Source of the DNA: an uncultured Pelagibacteraceae bacterium
GTDB lineage: Bacteria; Pseudomonadota; Alphaproteobacteria; Pelagibacterales; Pelagibacteraceae
DNA: 64,000 bases
NCBI GenBank assembly: GCA_902579215.1
Contig: CACHGH010000004.1
Coordinates: forward strand, 1-64,000
Direction: 5' to 3'
Made by a program: the position numbers and the translations under genes. A model generated the notes under the pieces. It was not told the DNA's origin. It did not search any database and saw only the letters and a program-made list of their open reading frames with translations. Below, one piece after another: positions 1 to 8,290 of the stretch (position 1 is the stretch's first letter; each line of letters starts with the position of its first letter).

Positions 1-356
1 ATGACGATATGTATAAGGGTTTTAGTGCTGGAAGTAATCCAACAGGAAAAGTAAATGAAGATGTGAAGAATTATTTATTATCAAAACATTATGATCTTTC
101 AAATTATAGATCTAAAAATTTTAACGAGTTTATTAATGGTAAAATTAAAATGGATTATGTTATTACAGTTTGTAATAATGCCAATAACGAAGTCTGTCCT
201 ATTTGGCCAAATAAAGATCAGATAATTCATTGGGATATAGAGGATCCTGCTAAATTACTTAATGAAACAAATGACTTAAATAAAAAAGACAAAATAATTG
301 AAAAAGTTTTTAACCATATTAATAAAAATATAAAGGAACTACTTAATGAAAAATAA
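1..356 (+). CDS. arsC: Arsenate reductase, LMW-PTP type (5' truncated)
   Basis: C-terminal part of a thioredoxin-coupled-type arsenate reductase of the low-molecular-weight tyrosine phosphatase family, which reduces arsenate to arsenite in the cytoplasm. Visible family signatures are FSAGSNPTGKVN, VCNNANNEVCPIWP and HWDIEDPA. The N-terminal catalytic CX5R phosphate loop lies before the window. The reading frame is open to the left edge, so the ATG at 9 is internal and not the true start. The 3' end overlaps the following aquaporin gene by 11 bases, which suggests translational coupling. Its place beside polyphosphate and phosphate-uptake genes fits arsenate being a phosphate mimic that enters through phosphate transporters. 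The family call is fairly secure; the coupling reductant is inferred. Confidence 0.85.
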   Translation, partial: DDMYKGFSAGSNPTGKVNEDVKNYLLSKHYDLSNYRSKNFNEFINGKIKMDYVITVCNNANNEVCPIWPNKDQIIHWDIEDPAKLLNETNDLNKKDKIIEKVFNHINKNIKELLNEK

Positions 357-1005
357 AAATCGTTATTTTCTTGCTGAATTAATAGGAAGTTGTTTTTTAG
401 TAATGATTATTGTCGGCTCAGGTTTAATGGCTGAAAACTTAACTAATGACGTTGCTGTGATGTTAATTGCAAACACAATAGCAACAGGAGCAGGTTTATT
501 TGTCCTTATTACAGTATTTGCTGATGTATCAGGAGCTCACTTTAATCCATTTGTAAGTATCGCAATGACAATAACAGGAAAATTAAAAAAGAAACTACTA
601 CCCTACTATATCATTGCTCAACTGGTTGGTTGCTTGATTGGCGTTGGTTTAGCTAATTTCTTTTTTGAACATGAAATTTATGAATTATCTACTAAGTCAA
701 GAGATGGAATTTACATATTCACATCTGAGATAATAGCAACATTGGGGCTTATAATAATAATTTTTGGCTCCATGAAGTCAGGCAAAATTGCTGTTGCTGC
801 TAGTGTTGGTCTTTATATTACTGCTGGTTATTGGTTTACTTCCTCAACTTCATTTGCAAATCCAGCTGTAGCAATTGCTAGAACATTTACAGAGTCTTTT
901 ACTGGTATTAGTTATTTAAATACTCCTTATTATATTTTAGCAGAACTTGTGGGAATGTTAATTGCTGTATTTATTGTTAAAAAGTTATTTTTAGAGAAAA
1001 ATTGA
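346..1005 (+). CDS. Aquaporin-family channel, AqpS-like, linked to arsC
   Basis: A 219-residue membrane protein of the major intrinsic protein family with about six hydrophobic segments. The two half-helix motifs are visible: GAHFNPF at residues 64-69 and FANPAVAIAR at 170-179. The first motif reads NPF instead of the usual NPA. The second is NPAV, so the usual pore arginine directly after NPA is not in its standard place. In Sinorhizobium, an aquaglyceroporin (AqpS) in an ars operon lets arsenite out after ArsC makes it; the overlap with arsC here suggests the same role. Water or glycerol transport cannot be excluded. The stop codon overlaps the TTG start of the next gene. Confidence 0.8.
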   Translation: MKNKNRYFLAELIGSCFLVMIIVGSGLMAENLTNDVAVMLIANTIATGAGLFVLITVFADVSGAHFNPFVSIAMTITGKLKKKLLPYYIIAQLVGCLIGVGLANFFFEHEIYELSTKSRDGIYIFTSEIIATLGLIIIIFGSMKSGKIAVAASVGLYITAGYWFTSSTSFANPAVAIARTFTESFTGISYLNTPYYILAELVGMLIAVFIVKKLFLEKN

Positions 1006-1493
1006 AAAATATAAAACTTACCAATCAAATAAGTTTGATTAACAAAAAATTTAAGAAAAAAGAGTTTTATCATTATCTTAAAACTTCTAATCTTTCATTA
1101 GTAATACCTAAGATTAAAGACAAATATATAGTAGTATCTCAAAAAAGAGTTCCGATTAACAAAATTAATTATGAGTTTCCTTCTGGGATAGTAGAAAAAA
1201 AAGAAACAACTCTGCAATCAGCTTATAAGGAATTAAAAGAAGAAACAGGGTATAAATCAAGATCAAAATTGAGTAAAATTATAACTTTTTATACTGAGCC
1301 TGGGCGATTAACTACTAAAATTACTGGTTATTTTACGAAAGACTTAATAAAAATTTCAAAGCCAGAAAAAGGTATTAAAATTCATTTATTTAATCAAAGC
1401 GATATATTTAAATTAATATTAAATCAAAAATTCAATAATAGTTCTCATATAGCAATGTTTTTATATCTAATAACAAATCTTAAAAATCAATAA
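1002..1493 (+). CDS. Nudix hydrolase
   Basis: A 163-residue Nudix-fold pyrophosphohydrolase. The Nudix box runs from Gly62 to Tyr84 and contains GIVEKKE and KELKEETGY, so the catalytic EExG glutamates are present. The usual arginine of the REUXEE core is lysine. The layout (substrate strand, FPSG before the box) resembles ADP-ribose or nucleoside-diphosphate-sugar hydrolases, but the substrate cannot be read from the sequence. Translation probably starts at a TTG that overlaps the aquaporin stop, since no ATG lies near the expected N terminus and the first residues (KNIKLTNQ) follow directly. It ends the arsC-aquaporin operon. A link to arsenate or phosphate metabolism is only positional. Confidence 0.75.
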   Translation: MKNIKLTNQISLINKKFKKKEFYHYLKTSNLSLVIPKIKDKYIVVSQKRVPINKINYEFPSGIVEKKETTLQSAYKELKEETGYKSRSKLSKIITFYTEPGRLTTKITGYFTKDLIKISKPEKGIKIHLFNQSDIFKLILNQKFNNSSHIAMFLYLITNLKNQ

Positions 1494-1536
1494 ACTACAG
1501 GTTGTATCAAATTAACTTTCAGATTTATGAATTATG

Positions 1537-1551
1537 TGATTAAATTAATCA
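1537..1551. repeat. Short dyad upstream of small basic protein gene
   Basis: TGATTAA and TTAATCA form a perfect 7-base dyad around a central A, 21 bases before the start of the small lysine-rich protein. It could be an operator. In DNA this AT-rich such dyads also occur by chance. Confidence 0.25.
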
Positions 1552-1572
1552 TCTAAAAATTTGGAGGTAGAG

Positions 1573-1782
1573 ATGGGAAAAAAATTAAAAAAAAATGAGA
1601 AGAAAAAAACAAAAATTTTAAAAGCAATTGATAGACTGAAAAACAAAATTACGGCTAAAGAAAAAAAATTGTCAAAAGTTAATATTAAAATTGCTGGTTT
1701 AGAAAAGAAGGTTGCAGAAAAAAAAGCAAAAAAGCTTGCTAAGAAAAATGCAAAGCAGTCTCCTGCATCTGTAAATAATTAA
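1573..1782 (+). CDS. Small lysine-rich coiled-coil protein, unknown function
   Basis: A 69-residue protein with no recognised family. About a third of its residues are lysine, and a heptad-like stretch in the middle (around KILKAIDRLKNKI and KLSKVNIKIAGLEKKV) suggests one long amphipathic helix or coiled coil. There is no signal peptide or membrane segment. The ATG at 1573 is preferred over an in-frame TTG at 1561, because a strong GGAGG sits at 1563-1567, five bases before the ATG. This is a much better ribosome site than most neighbours have and suggests high expression. It stands alone between the arsC operon and the convergent ppx gene. A nucleic-acid-binding role is possible from the charge but is speculative. 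Confidence 0.65.
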   Translation: MGKKLKKNEKKKTKILKAIDRLKNKITAKEKKLSKVNIKIAGLEKKVAEKKAKKLAKKNAKQSPASVNN

Positions 1783-1797
1783 AATTCAATAAATCCT

Positions 1798-1831
1798 CTT
1801 TCTCCCTTGTTATTTAAGCAAAGGGAGAAAG
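1798..1831. terminator. Hairpin downstream of small basic protein gene
   Basis: CTTTCTCCCTT (1798-1808) and AAGGGAGAAAG (1821-1831) form a perfect 11-base-pair stem with a 12-base loop, 15 bases after the stop of the lysine-rich protein. There is no clear T-run on the plus strand, so this could be a weak intrinsic terminator, a transcript-end stabiliser, or a bidirectional element for the convergent ppx transcript. Confidence 0.55.
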
Positions 1832-1841
1832 TAGTTAATTA

Positions 1842-1898
1842 ACAAAATTTAAATTAAACGGAGAGGGATATAATTAGTTTAAATGCTTTAAATTTTGT
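1842..1898. repeat. 12-base inverted repeat between convergent genes
   Basis: ACAAAATTTAAA at 1842-1853 is matched by TTTAAATTTTGT at 1887-1898, a perfect 12-base inverted repeat around a 33-base loop containing CGGAGAGGGATATAATTA. It lies in the 183-base gap between the small basic protein and ppx. The loop is unusually GC-rich for its surroundings. It may be an RNA structure or protein-binding site; no open reading frame explains it. Confidence 0.4.
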
Positions 1899-1965
1899 AA
1901 TTACATTTTAAAAAAACTAAGTTACAAAAATATTTACTTATTATTAAAGTTTAATTAAATTCAGT

Positions 1966-3477
1966 TTATTTTGAATTATTTGAATAAATTACTCTTGGCT
2001 CTAAAAATAATTCTCTAGCAAGAGCTTTAAATCTTTTAGTAACTTGTTTTGAGATTATTTCTTGATGTTGTGATGGAATTTTCAAAAATACAGCATTACC
2101 TCTTTTATACAATTTAAACTCTTCAAGAAATATCGTAGATATCGAAGTCAATGATTGTGAAAATCTCAATGCAGCTCCCACTTGTTTGCTTGAAAAAATT
2201 TCATTATTATTTAGAAAAGTTAGGTACTCCATTTTTGGATTATATTTGATACTGCAGTAGCGCCAATAACATGACAAAGCTAATTGTATTCTTTCTTTGT
2301 GTGTCAGTCTAAGTAACGGAGTGTTTATCGTTTCTTGAAATACCAATTCGGCTTTTTGAAATGCTCCTAATCCCCAATCCATATGGCTTAATACACATGC
2401 TAGATATAATAATTTCTTATTAAAATGTTCATTGCCTTCAAAAACTGGCTGAATAAAATCATAATATTTTTTATAGTTCGATCCTAGATCACCTCTTTTT
2501 TTTGCAACATTCTCAAGTGCTTTGTAAAAGATTTCAGATTCTTTTACATCTTTAAAATAGTCAATTGATAAAGAACCTTCACGCAAACCACTTATAGAAC
2601 AAATTATATTTCTTGGATTTGTAACTCTCATAATTTCATCAAGTATAATGCAACTATAGGGTAAATATGGTGTTCTAGATTTTGAAATATACTCAACTGT
2701 TTTAAGTTTAGATTTATTAAAAGATGAAATTTTATCAACAAACTTAGATAAAACATTGTTATCAATACTATATTGATGAATTATATGTACCGGATGATTA
2801 TTTTGAAAAAGATGTAACTTAAATAATGCGCGCCAAGTACCTCCAACTAAATATAAATTATTAAACTTCTTTTTTGAGAGCCATTTTTCATCTCTTAATA
2901 ATTTTTTAATATATTTTGCTAAATTTCTTTTTTTAACTATAGGATTATTTAATAATCTTAAAACACCAACGGGTAATGAGGTTGTATTGGTTACAATATT
3001 GTTTTCAACTCTGGCTAACTCCAAACTACCACCCCCAAGATCAGCAACTAATCCATCAACATTTTCAAAACCTATTTTTACTCCCTCAGCTGAGCATGTA
3101 GCTTCTTCTTCGCCTGATAATATATTAATCTTAGTTTTAAAAAGTTTTTCAACTTCATCAATAAAAGGTTTTGTATCAGTTGCTTCTCTTATAACTGCTG
3201 TTGCAATAATCTTTAGATTTGTGATTTTTGAAATATTTAAAATTTCAGAAAATCTTTTTAAAACTTTTAAAGCATATTCAGTACCAGATCTGTGAAGTTT
3301 TTTCGATTTATCTAAATTTTTTCCAAGTTCACAAACAGCTTTTTCATTAAAAAAAGGCACACGAGAAGAACTGAAATCTTCATAAATTAGCATTCTTATA
3401 GAGTTTGATCCAATGTCTATTATAGCTAATTTTGCCTGTTTAAATTTTAAACTATTTTTACTTTTAATTACTTCCAC
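1966..3477 (-). CDS. ppx: Exopolyphosphatase (Ppx/GppA family)
   Basis: A 503-residue exopolyphosphatase of the Ppx/GppA family, which removes terminal phosphate from polyphosphate and may also hydrolyse pppGpp. The actin-like ATPase fold is visible from DIGSNSIRML (residues 21-30) and VADLGGGSLEL (about 144-154). The catalytic region GEEEATCSAEGV lies near residue 122. The length matches the long form with a C-terminal HD-like helical domain. It overlaps the upstream ppk1 gene by 14 bases, so the polyphosphate-making and polyphosphate-breaking enzymes are translationally coupled. The pair sits directly beside the pho/pst cluster, consistent with a phosphate-reserve role. Confidence in the family is high; the split between polyP and pppGpp activity is not decidable here. 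Confidence 0.92.
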   Translation of the reverse strand: MEVIKSKNSLKFKQAKLAIIDIGSNSIRMLIYEDFSSSRVPFFNEKAVCELGKNLDKSKKLHRSGTEYALKVLKRFSEILNISKITNLKIIATAVIREATDTKPFIDEVEKLFKTKINILSGEEEATCSAEGVKIGFENVDGLVADLGGGSLELARVENNIVTNTTSLPVGVLRLLNNPIVKKRNLAKYIKKLLRDEKWLSKKKFNNLYLVGGTWRALFKLHLFQNNHPVHIIHQYSIDNNVLSKFVDKISSFNKSKLKTVEYISKSRTPYLPYSCIILDEIMRVTNPRNIICSISGLREGSLSIDYFKDVKESEIFYKALENVAKKRGDLGSNYKKYYDFIQPVFEGNEHFNKKLLYLACVLSHMDWGLGAFQKAELVFQETINTPLLRLTHKERIQLALSCYWRYCSIKYNPKMEYLTFLNNNEIFSSKQVGAALRFSQSLTSISTIFLEEFKLYKRGNAVFLKIPSQHQEIISKQVTKRFKALARELFLEPRVIYSNNSK

Positions 3478-5620
3478 TTTTAATCAATCTTAAGTGCAGT
3501 TGTTTAGGCTGCATTTTTAGTTTAGCTTTACCTCTTCCAGATAAGCTCGGATTATTCATAAAATATTCATGAGCTGAAAAGGAATCGTTATTACTATATT
3601 GAATTTTTTTATAATTACCATCAGCATTGAGCTCCCAGCTCTGATTAGTATCAAGATAATTTGCTAACATTATTTGATCTAAAATTTGCTCATGAACAGT
3701 TTCATTTTCAATTGGCACTAGAAGTTCTACTCTTCTATTTAAATTTCTCGGCATTAAATCGGCTGAAGAAATATATACTTTTGCATTTCTATTAGGCATT
3801 TTTTTTGTACCATTACTAAAGCAGTAAATTCTAGAATGCTCTAAAAATCTTCCTATGATACTTTTCACAACTATGTTTTCTGATCTATCTTTAACTCCTG
3901 GTCTTAAACAACAAACACCCCTTACAAATAAATGAATTTTTACACCAGCATTCGAAGCTTCATAAAATTTATCAATAATTTCTGGATCTACTAAAGAGTT
4001 CATTTTTGCCCAAATAGCTGCAAATTTTCCATTTTTAGAATTTTTAATTTCAGCATCAATATTTTCATTTAAGGTTTGCCTCATATTTACTGGCGAAATA
4101 GATATTTTATTTAAATTTTTTGGTTTTGCGTATCCTGTTACATAATTGAAAAACTTTTCAACATCTGATGCCATTTTCTTATCACAACTAAATAAAGACA
4201 AATCAGTGTAAATTTTAGCATTTACTGGATGATAATTGCCAGTTCCTAAATGAAAATAAGTTTGTATTTTACCCTGTTCTCTTCTTAAAACTAATGATGA
4301 TTTTGCATGAGTTTTATATTTAGCAAAACCATAAACAATTTGAACACCTACTTTTTCTAAACTTCTTGATAGTTGAATATTAGCTTCCTCATCAAATCTA
4401 GCTTTAATTTCAATTAAAGCGGTAACTGTTTTTCCGTTTTCTGCTGCTGTTATTAAAGCTTTAACAATTGGTGAGTCTAGAGTTGTTCTATACAAAGTCT
4501 GTTTAATAGCTATAACTTTTTTATCATTTGCTGCTTGGTTTAGAAATTCAATTACTGAGTCAAATGTTTCAAAAGGATGATGAACAACTAAATCTTTCTT
4601 TTTAATAGTTTCAAAAAAGTTATCATTATATTCTTTTAATCTTTCAACTTCTCTAGGTGTAAAATGCTTAAATCTTAATTTTGGATTTTTTACTTTACAT
4701 ATTTGATCTATATCTTGAATTCCAACAAGGCCAGATACATCGTAAATATAATCGGGATTTATATCTAATTTATTAGTTATAAATTTTACCAATTCATTAT
4801 CGCTATTTTCGAGGATCTCTAAACGAACAATATCACCCGTTCTACGTCTTTTTAAAGCCAATTCAAAAGATCTAACTAAATCTTCCGCTTCTTCTTGAAT
4901 TTCTACATCACTATCTCTTATTACTCTAAAAATCATTTTCTTTTCTAAATCATGATCTGGAAAAATTTCATTAGCAAAAAAACTTATTACATCATCTAGA
5001 ATTACAAATTTCTTATGATTTTTTGAAGACTCTATTTCAATAAATCTAGATAATGCTTTTGGTATTACTATTATGGAGTTTAAAACCCTTTTTTTATTTT
5101 TTTTTCTTAATTTCATTACAAGTGCTCTTCCTTGATTGATTATGAATGGAAATGGGTGCGCAGGATCAATTGCTGATGGTGTTAATAAAGGGTAAATCTC
5201 TTCATTAAATATTTCTAGAAGTTTTTTTTTATCCTTAGTATTTAAATTAACAGGTTTAACTAAACTGATATTATTTTTTTTTAATTCTATAATCAGTTGA
5301 GTAAAAATTTTGTTCTGTTTTTTTAATAAATTTTTAGTTTCAAGTACTACCTCATCCATCTGTTCTTCAGGTGTCAAACCATCAGAACTTAATGAGTCAA
5401 CTTCTTGTTTTATTTGACTATATAATCCAGCAACTCGGACCATAAAAAATTCATCTAGATTAGACCCAGCAATTGATAAAAATTTTACTCTTTCATAAAG
5501 TGGATTTTCAGTATTTTGTGCTTCTAGAAGTACTCTATCGTTGAATTTTAACCAAGAAAGCTCTCTATTCAAATATTTAGATTTCAGCTCTTCTTTATGT
5601 TGTTTTTTTAAAGCAGTCAT
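3464..5620 (-). CDS. ppk1: Polyphosphate kinase 1
   Basis: A full-length (718 residues) polyphosphate kinase 1, which reversibly transfers the terminal phosphate of ATP to a growing polyphosphate chain. The N-terminal domain begins with YLNRELSWLKFNDRVL. The autophosphorylated histidine lies in YGFAKYKTHAKSSLVLRR, and the second phospholipase-D-like half includes RGVCCLRPG, GRFLEHSRIYCF and SADLMPRNLNRRVE. The arginine and histidine residues expected at the active site are present. The start codon at 5620 lies only 13 bases from the divergent sixA start, so the two promoters must overlap the opposing genes. It is the first gene of the ppk1-ppx pair. Confidence 0.95.
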   Translation of the reverse strand: MTALKKQHKEELKSKYLNRELSWLKFNDRVLLEAQNTENPLYERVKFLSIAGSNLDEFFMVRVAGLYSQIKQEVDSLSSDGLTPEEQMDEVVLETKNLLKKQNKIFTQLIIELKKNNISLVKPVNLNTKDKKKLLEIFNEEIYPLLTPSAIDPAHPFPFIINQGRALVMKLRKKNKKRVLNSIIVIPKALSRFIEIESSKNHKKFVILDDVISFFANEIFPDHDLEKKMIFRVIRDSDVEIQEEAEDLVRSFELALKRRRTGDIVRLEILENSDNELVKFITNKLDINPDYIYDVSGLVGIQDIDQICKVKNPKLRFKHFTPREVERLKEYNDNFFETIKKKDLVVHHPFETFDSVIEFLNQAANDKKVIAIKQTLYRTTLDSPIVKALITAAENGKTVTALIEIKARFDEEANIQLSRSLEKVGVQIVYGFAKYKTHAKSSLVLRREQGKIQTYFHLGTGNYHPVNAKIYTDLSLFSCDKKMASDVEKFFNYVTGYAKPKNLNKISISPVNMRQTLNENIDAEIKNSKNGKFAAIWAKMNSLVDPEIIDKFYEASNAGVKIHLFVRGVCCLRPGVKDRSENIVVKSIIGRFLEHSRIYCFSNGTKKMPNRNAKVYISSADLMPRNLNRRVELLVPIENETVHEQILDQIMLANYLDTNQSWELNADGNYKKIQYSNNDSFSAHEYFMNNPSLSGRGKAKLKMQPKQLHLRLIKSGSN

Positions 5621-5633
5621 ATATTTAGATTTT

Positions 5634-6158
5634 ATGTATCAATTATACGTCATGAGACACGCAAAATCTAGTTGGGATGATTTAAGTATTAATGATTTTG
5701 ATAGACCACTTAGTAAAAGAGGCAAGAAAAATGCAAAAATGATTTGTGAATTTTTTGTTAAAAAAAAATTTAAATTTGATTATGCATTAATTTCATCATC
5801 AAAAAGAACAAAAAAAACTTTTCAAATTTTGTCCAAGAAAATTGATAGGCCAAAAAAAGTTAATTTTTCAAAAGATTTATATTTAGTTGATGAGAATGCA
5901 ATTACAAAAAAAATTAAAGAAATATCCAGTGAATATAAATCAATTTTGATTATAAACCATGAACCATCAGTGAAAAATTTAGTACGAAATCTTACAAAAA
6001 ATCATAATACGAATAATTTTAAACTAATGAATTATAAATTCCCAACAGCAGCATTTGCAAAAATTGATTTTGATATTAAATCCTGGAATGAAATTGAGAA
6101 AAAAGGAGTTTTAAAAGAATTTATAAGACCCAAAGATCTTCAAGATTCTAAAGAATAA
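5634..6158 (+). CDS. SixA-like phosphohistidine phosphatase
   Basis: A 174-residue protein of the histidine phosphatase superfamily, SixA branch. The phospho-accepting RHA motif is at residues 8-10 in YVMRHAKSSW, and a second active-site histidine appears in IINHEPS. SixA proteins remove phosphate from histidine of phosphocarrier or phosphotransfer proteins; the target here is unknown. The ATG at 5634 is chosen because the N terminus then matches the family. An in-frame upstream start at 5541 would run inside ppk1. The 3' end overlaps the convergent phoB end by 19 bases. Its place between ppk1 and phoB suggests, but does not prove, a link to phosphate signalling. Confidence 0.82.
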   Translation: MYQLYVMRHAKSSWDDLSINDFDRPLSKRGKKNAKMICEFFVKKKFKFDYALISSSKRTKKTFQILSKKIDRPKKVNFSKDLYLVDENAITKKIKEISSEYKSILIINHEPSVKNLVRNLTKNHNTNNFKLMNYKFPTAAFAKIDFDIKSWNEIEKKGVLKEFIRPKDLQDSKE

Positions 6159-6823
6159 CCAGCTGATCTCACTGTTCTAATTAAAGGTTTTGTATTTTGT
6201 ATGTTAATTGCTTGTCTCAATCTTCTAATATGAACATCTACTGTTCTAGACTCAACATATATATTTTCCCCCCAAACATTATTTAGAAGTTGTTCTCTTG
6301 AATAAACTCTTTTTGGATTTTTGATAAAAAAATCTAATAGTTTAAATTCAGTTGGACCTAAAGTAATTTCCTTATCTTTTCTATAAACTCTTTTTGTAAT
6401 CCGATCTATTTTTAAATCAATAAATTCTACAATGTCTGATGATGATTGAGGCTTAGATCTTCTCAATAAAGATTTAATTCTAGCATTTAATTCTTTTTGA
6501 CTAAAAGGTTTAGTTACATAATCATCTGCACCTGTATCAAATGCTTTTAATTTGTCTTCTTCCTCCCCTTTTGCAGTTAACATAATGACTGGAATATCAT
6601 TAAACTTATTATCTTTTTTTAAGTTTTTACAAATTTCAACACCAGATAATTCAGGTAACATCCAATCCATTAATATCAAATCTGGCTGTTTTGATTTTAT
6701 TTGTTTAAGAGCATCTTCTCCATTTTCTGAATGACTGACTTTATAACCTTCTTTTTCAAGATTGTACTTTAACAAACTAACAATTGATGCTTCATCTTCA
6801 GCTATAAAAACATGAGCTGACAT
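6140..6823 (-). CDS. phoB: Phosphate response regulator PhoB
   Basis: An OmpR/PhoB-family response regulator of 227 residues. The receiver domain has acidic residues ED at 9-10, the phospho-accepting Asp53 in LILMDWMLPELSG, the conserved Thr in MLTAKGEE and Lys in YVTKPFSQKE. The C-terminal winged-helix DNA-binding domain covers about residues 130-227, with the typical RTVDVHIRRLRQAI recognition region. It is the last gene of the minus-strand pst cluster, three bases after phoU, and is expected to be phosphorylated by the PhoR encoded in the same cluster when phosphate is low. The probable DNA targets are the repeated elements before pstS and plcP. Identity as PhoB is strongly supported by context. 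Confidence 0.95.
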   Translation of the reverse strand: MSAHVFIAEDEASIVSLLKYNLEKEGYKVSHSENGEDALKQIKSKQPDLILMDWMLPELSGVEICKNLKKDNKFNDIPVIMLTAKGEEEDKLKAFDTGADDYVTKPFSQKELNARIKSLLRRSKPQSSSDIVEFIDLKIDRITKRVYRKDKEITLGPTEFKLLDFFIKNPKRVYSREQLLNNVWGENIYVESRTVDVHIRRLRQAINIQNTKPLIRTVRSAGYSLES

Positions 6824-6826
6824 AAA

Positions 6827-7534
6827 TCATTTTTCTCCAGTTACAATTGGCTCGGTGCCCTTAGGTCTGTCACCTTCTAAATATTCACCTTTAGCTAAAT
6901 AATAAATTTGTTCTGCAACATTTGTAGTATGATCGCCAATACGCTCAACGTTTTTGGTCACAAACAACAAGTGAGTTCCATCCTCTAAATTTTTTTCATT
7001 TTCTTTAAGATATTTTATAACTTCTTGCATACATAGATTTGTTAGATCATCTATTTGCTCATCACCTTCCCAAACATTTACTGCCATTGGCGCAGATCTT
7101 TCTAGATAAGCGTCTAATGTTGATTTTAATTGTTTTTGAACACCGTTAGATACTCTATTTAATGAATCTACCAAATTCTTTGGAAGATTTTCATTAAGCA
7201 AAAGTGTTCTCTTGGATATATTTTTTGCTAAATCACCTATTCTTTCTAAATCTGAAGACATTTTCAAAGCTGTTACTGTCTCTCTTAAATCAATTGCCAT
7301 AGGTTGTCTCAATGCAATTAAATTTACGACTTGTTGTTCAATCAAAGTTTCATATTTATCTATTTTTTCATCGTCTTGAATTACTGCTTCCGCAAAGTCG
7401 CTATTTCTTGTGGTAATGGCTTGAATTGCTTTACCCAAAGCTTCCTCACATGCACTTCCCATTTTAATGATATTAGCATTTAGATTTTTGAGTTCTTCTT
7501 CGTAAGATTTAACTGTATGTGGTGCTTCAGACAT
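6827..7534 (-). CDS. phoU: Phosphate signalling protein PhoU
   Basis: A 235-residue cytoplasmic all-helical protein with two PhoU repeats, carrying the characteristic ALKMSSDLERIGDLAKNI and TKNVERIGDHTTNVAEQI metal-binding motifs. PhoU connects the Pst transporter to PhoR and dampens the response when phosphate is plentiful. Its start overlaps the pstB stop by one base (TAATG), and phoB follows after three bases, so transporter, sensor link and regulator are co-translated. Full length, with no unusual features. Confidence 0.95.
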   Translation of the reverse strand: MSEAPHTVKSYEEELKNLNANIIKMGSACEEALGKAIQAITTRNSDFAEAVIQDDEKIDKYETLIEQQVVNLIALRQPMAIDLRETVTALKMSSDLERIGDLAKNISKRTLLLNENLPKNLVDSLNRVSNGVQKQLKSTLDAYLERSAPMAVNVWEGDEQIDDLTNLCMQEVIKYLKENEKNLEDGTHLLFVTKNVERIGDHTTNVAEQIYYLAKGEYLEGDRPKGTEPIVTGEK

Positions 7535-8289
7535 TATCCAAACCTCCCGGTTATATAGTCCTGGGTTTTTTTATTATCAGGATTCTTAAATATTTTATCA
7601 GTAGATCCATGTTCTATCAATTGTCCTAAGTGAAAAAAACCTGTATTTTGAGATACACGTGCCGCTTGAGCCATAGAATGAGTTACAATTATTATTGTGT
7701 GCTCTTTTTTTAATTCATCAATCAATTCTTCAATTTGTGCTGTTGCTATAGGATCTAATGCTGAACAAGGCTCATCCATTAATATAACTTCAGGTCTTAC
7801 AGAAATTGCTCTAGCAATACAAAGTCTTTGCTGTTGCCCTCCAGATAATCCAGTTCCAGGTTCATGCAACCTATCTTTTACCTCTTCCCATAGTGCAGCT
7901 TTTTTTAAGCTAGTTTCAACAATTTCATCCATTTCTTGTTTTGATTGAGCTATACCATGAATTGTTGGACCGTAAGATACATTTTCATATAAAGTTTTTG
8001 GGAAAGGATTAGGTTTTTGAAAAACCATACCAATTTTTTCTCTTAGTCTTACTACATCACAACCTTTATCATTGATATTAAAGTCATTAATTAAAATTTC
8101 TCCTTTAACACTGCAGATATCAATTACATCATTCATTCTATTAAGACATCTTAGGAAAGTTGATTTACCACAACCAGATGGACCAATTAATGCCGTGACT
8201 TGATTTTCCTCAATATCTAAACTTATATTAAAGAGTGCTTGTTTTTTTCCGTAAAAAACATCAACATCTTTTGCTTTAATCTTTATCAT
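7534..8289 (-). CDS. pstB: Phosphate ABC transporter ATPase PstB
   Basis: ATP-binding subunit of the high-affinity phosphate importer, 251 residues from the preferred start. Visible are Walker A GPSGCGKS, the Q-loop region [13 protein letters not shown] (typical of PstB), the signature LSGGQQQR, Walker [12 protein letters not shown] and the switch histidine in VTHSMAQA. The ATG at 8289 is chosen over one at 8310 because GGAG lies five bases before it and it starts one base past the pstA stop. The N-terminal [14 protein letters not shown] matches the family. It sits third in the pstCAB order and overlaps phoU by one base. Confidence 0.95.
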   Translation of the reverse strand: MIKIKAKDVDVFYGKKQALFNISLDIEENQVTALIGPSGCGKSTFLRCLNRMNDVIDICSVKGEILINDFNINDKGCDVVRLREKIGMVFQKPNPFPKTLYENVSYGPTIHGIAQSKQEMDEIVETSLKKAALWEEVKDRLHEPGTGLSGGQQQRLCIARAISVRPEVILMDEPCSALDPIATAQIEELIDELKKEHTIIIVTHSMAQAARVSQNTGFFHLGQLIEHGSTDKIFKNPDNKKTQDYITGRFG

Positions 8290-8290
8290 T

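Noticed and set aside
2987-3295. Plus-strand open frame inside ppx
   Set aside because: Antisense shadow of a gene with clear family motifs; no ribosome site or recognisable protein content.
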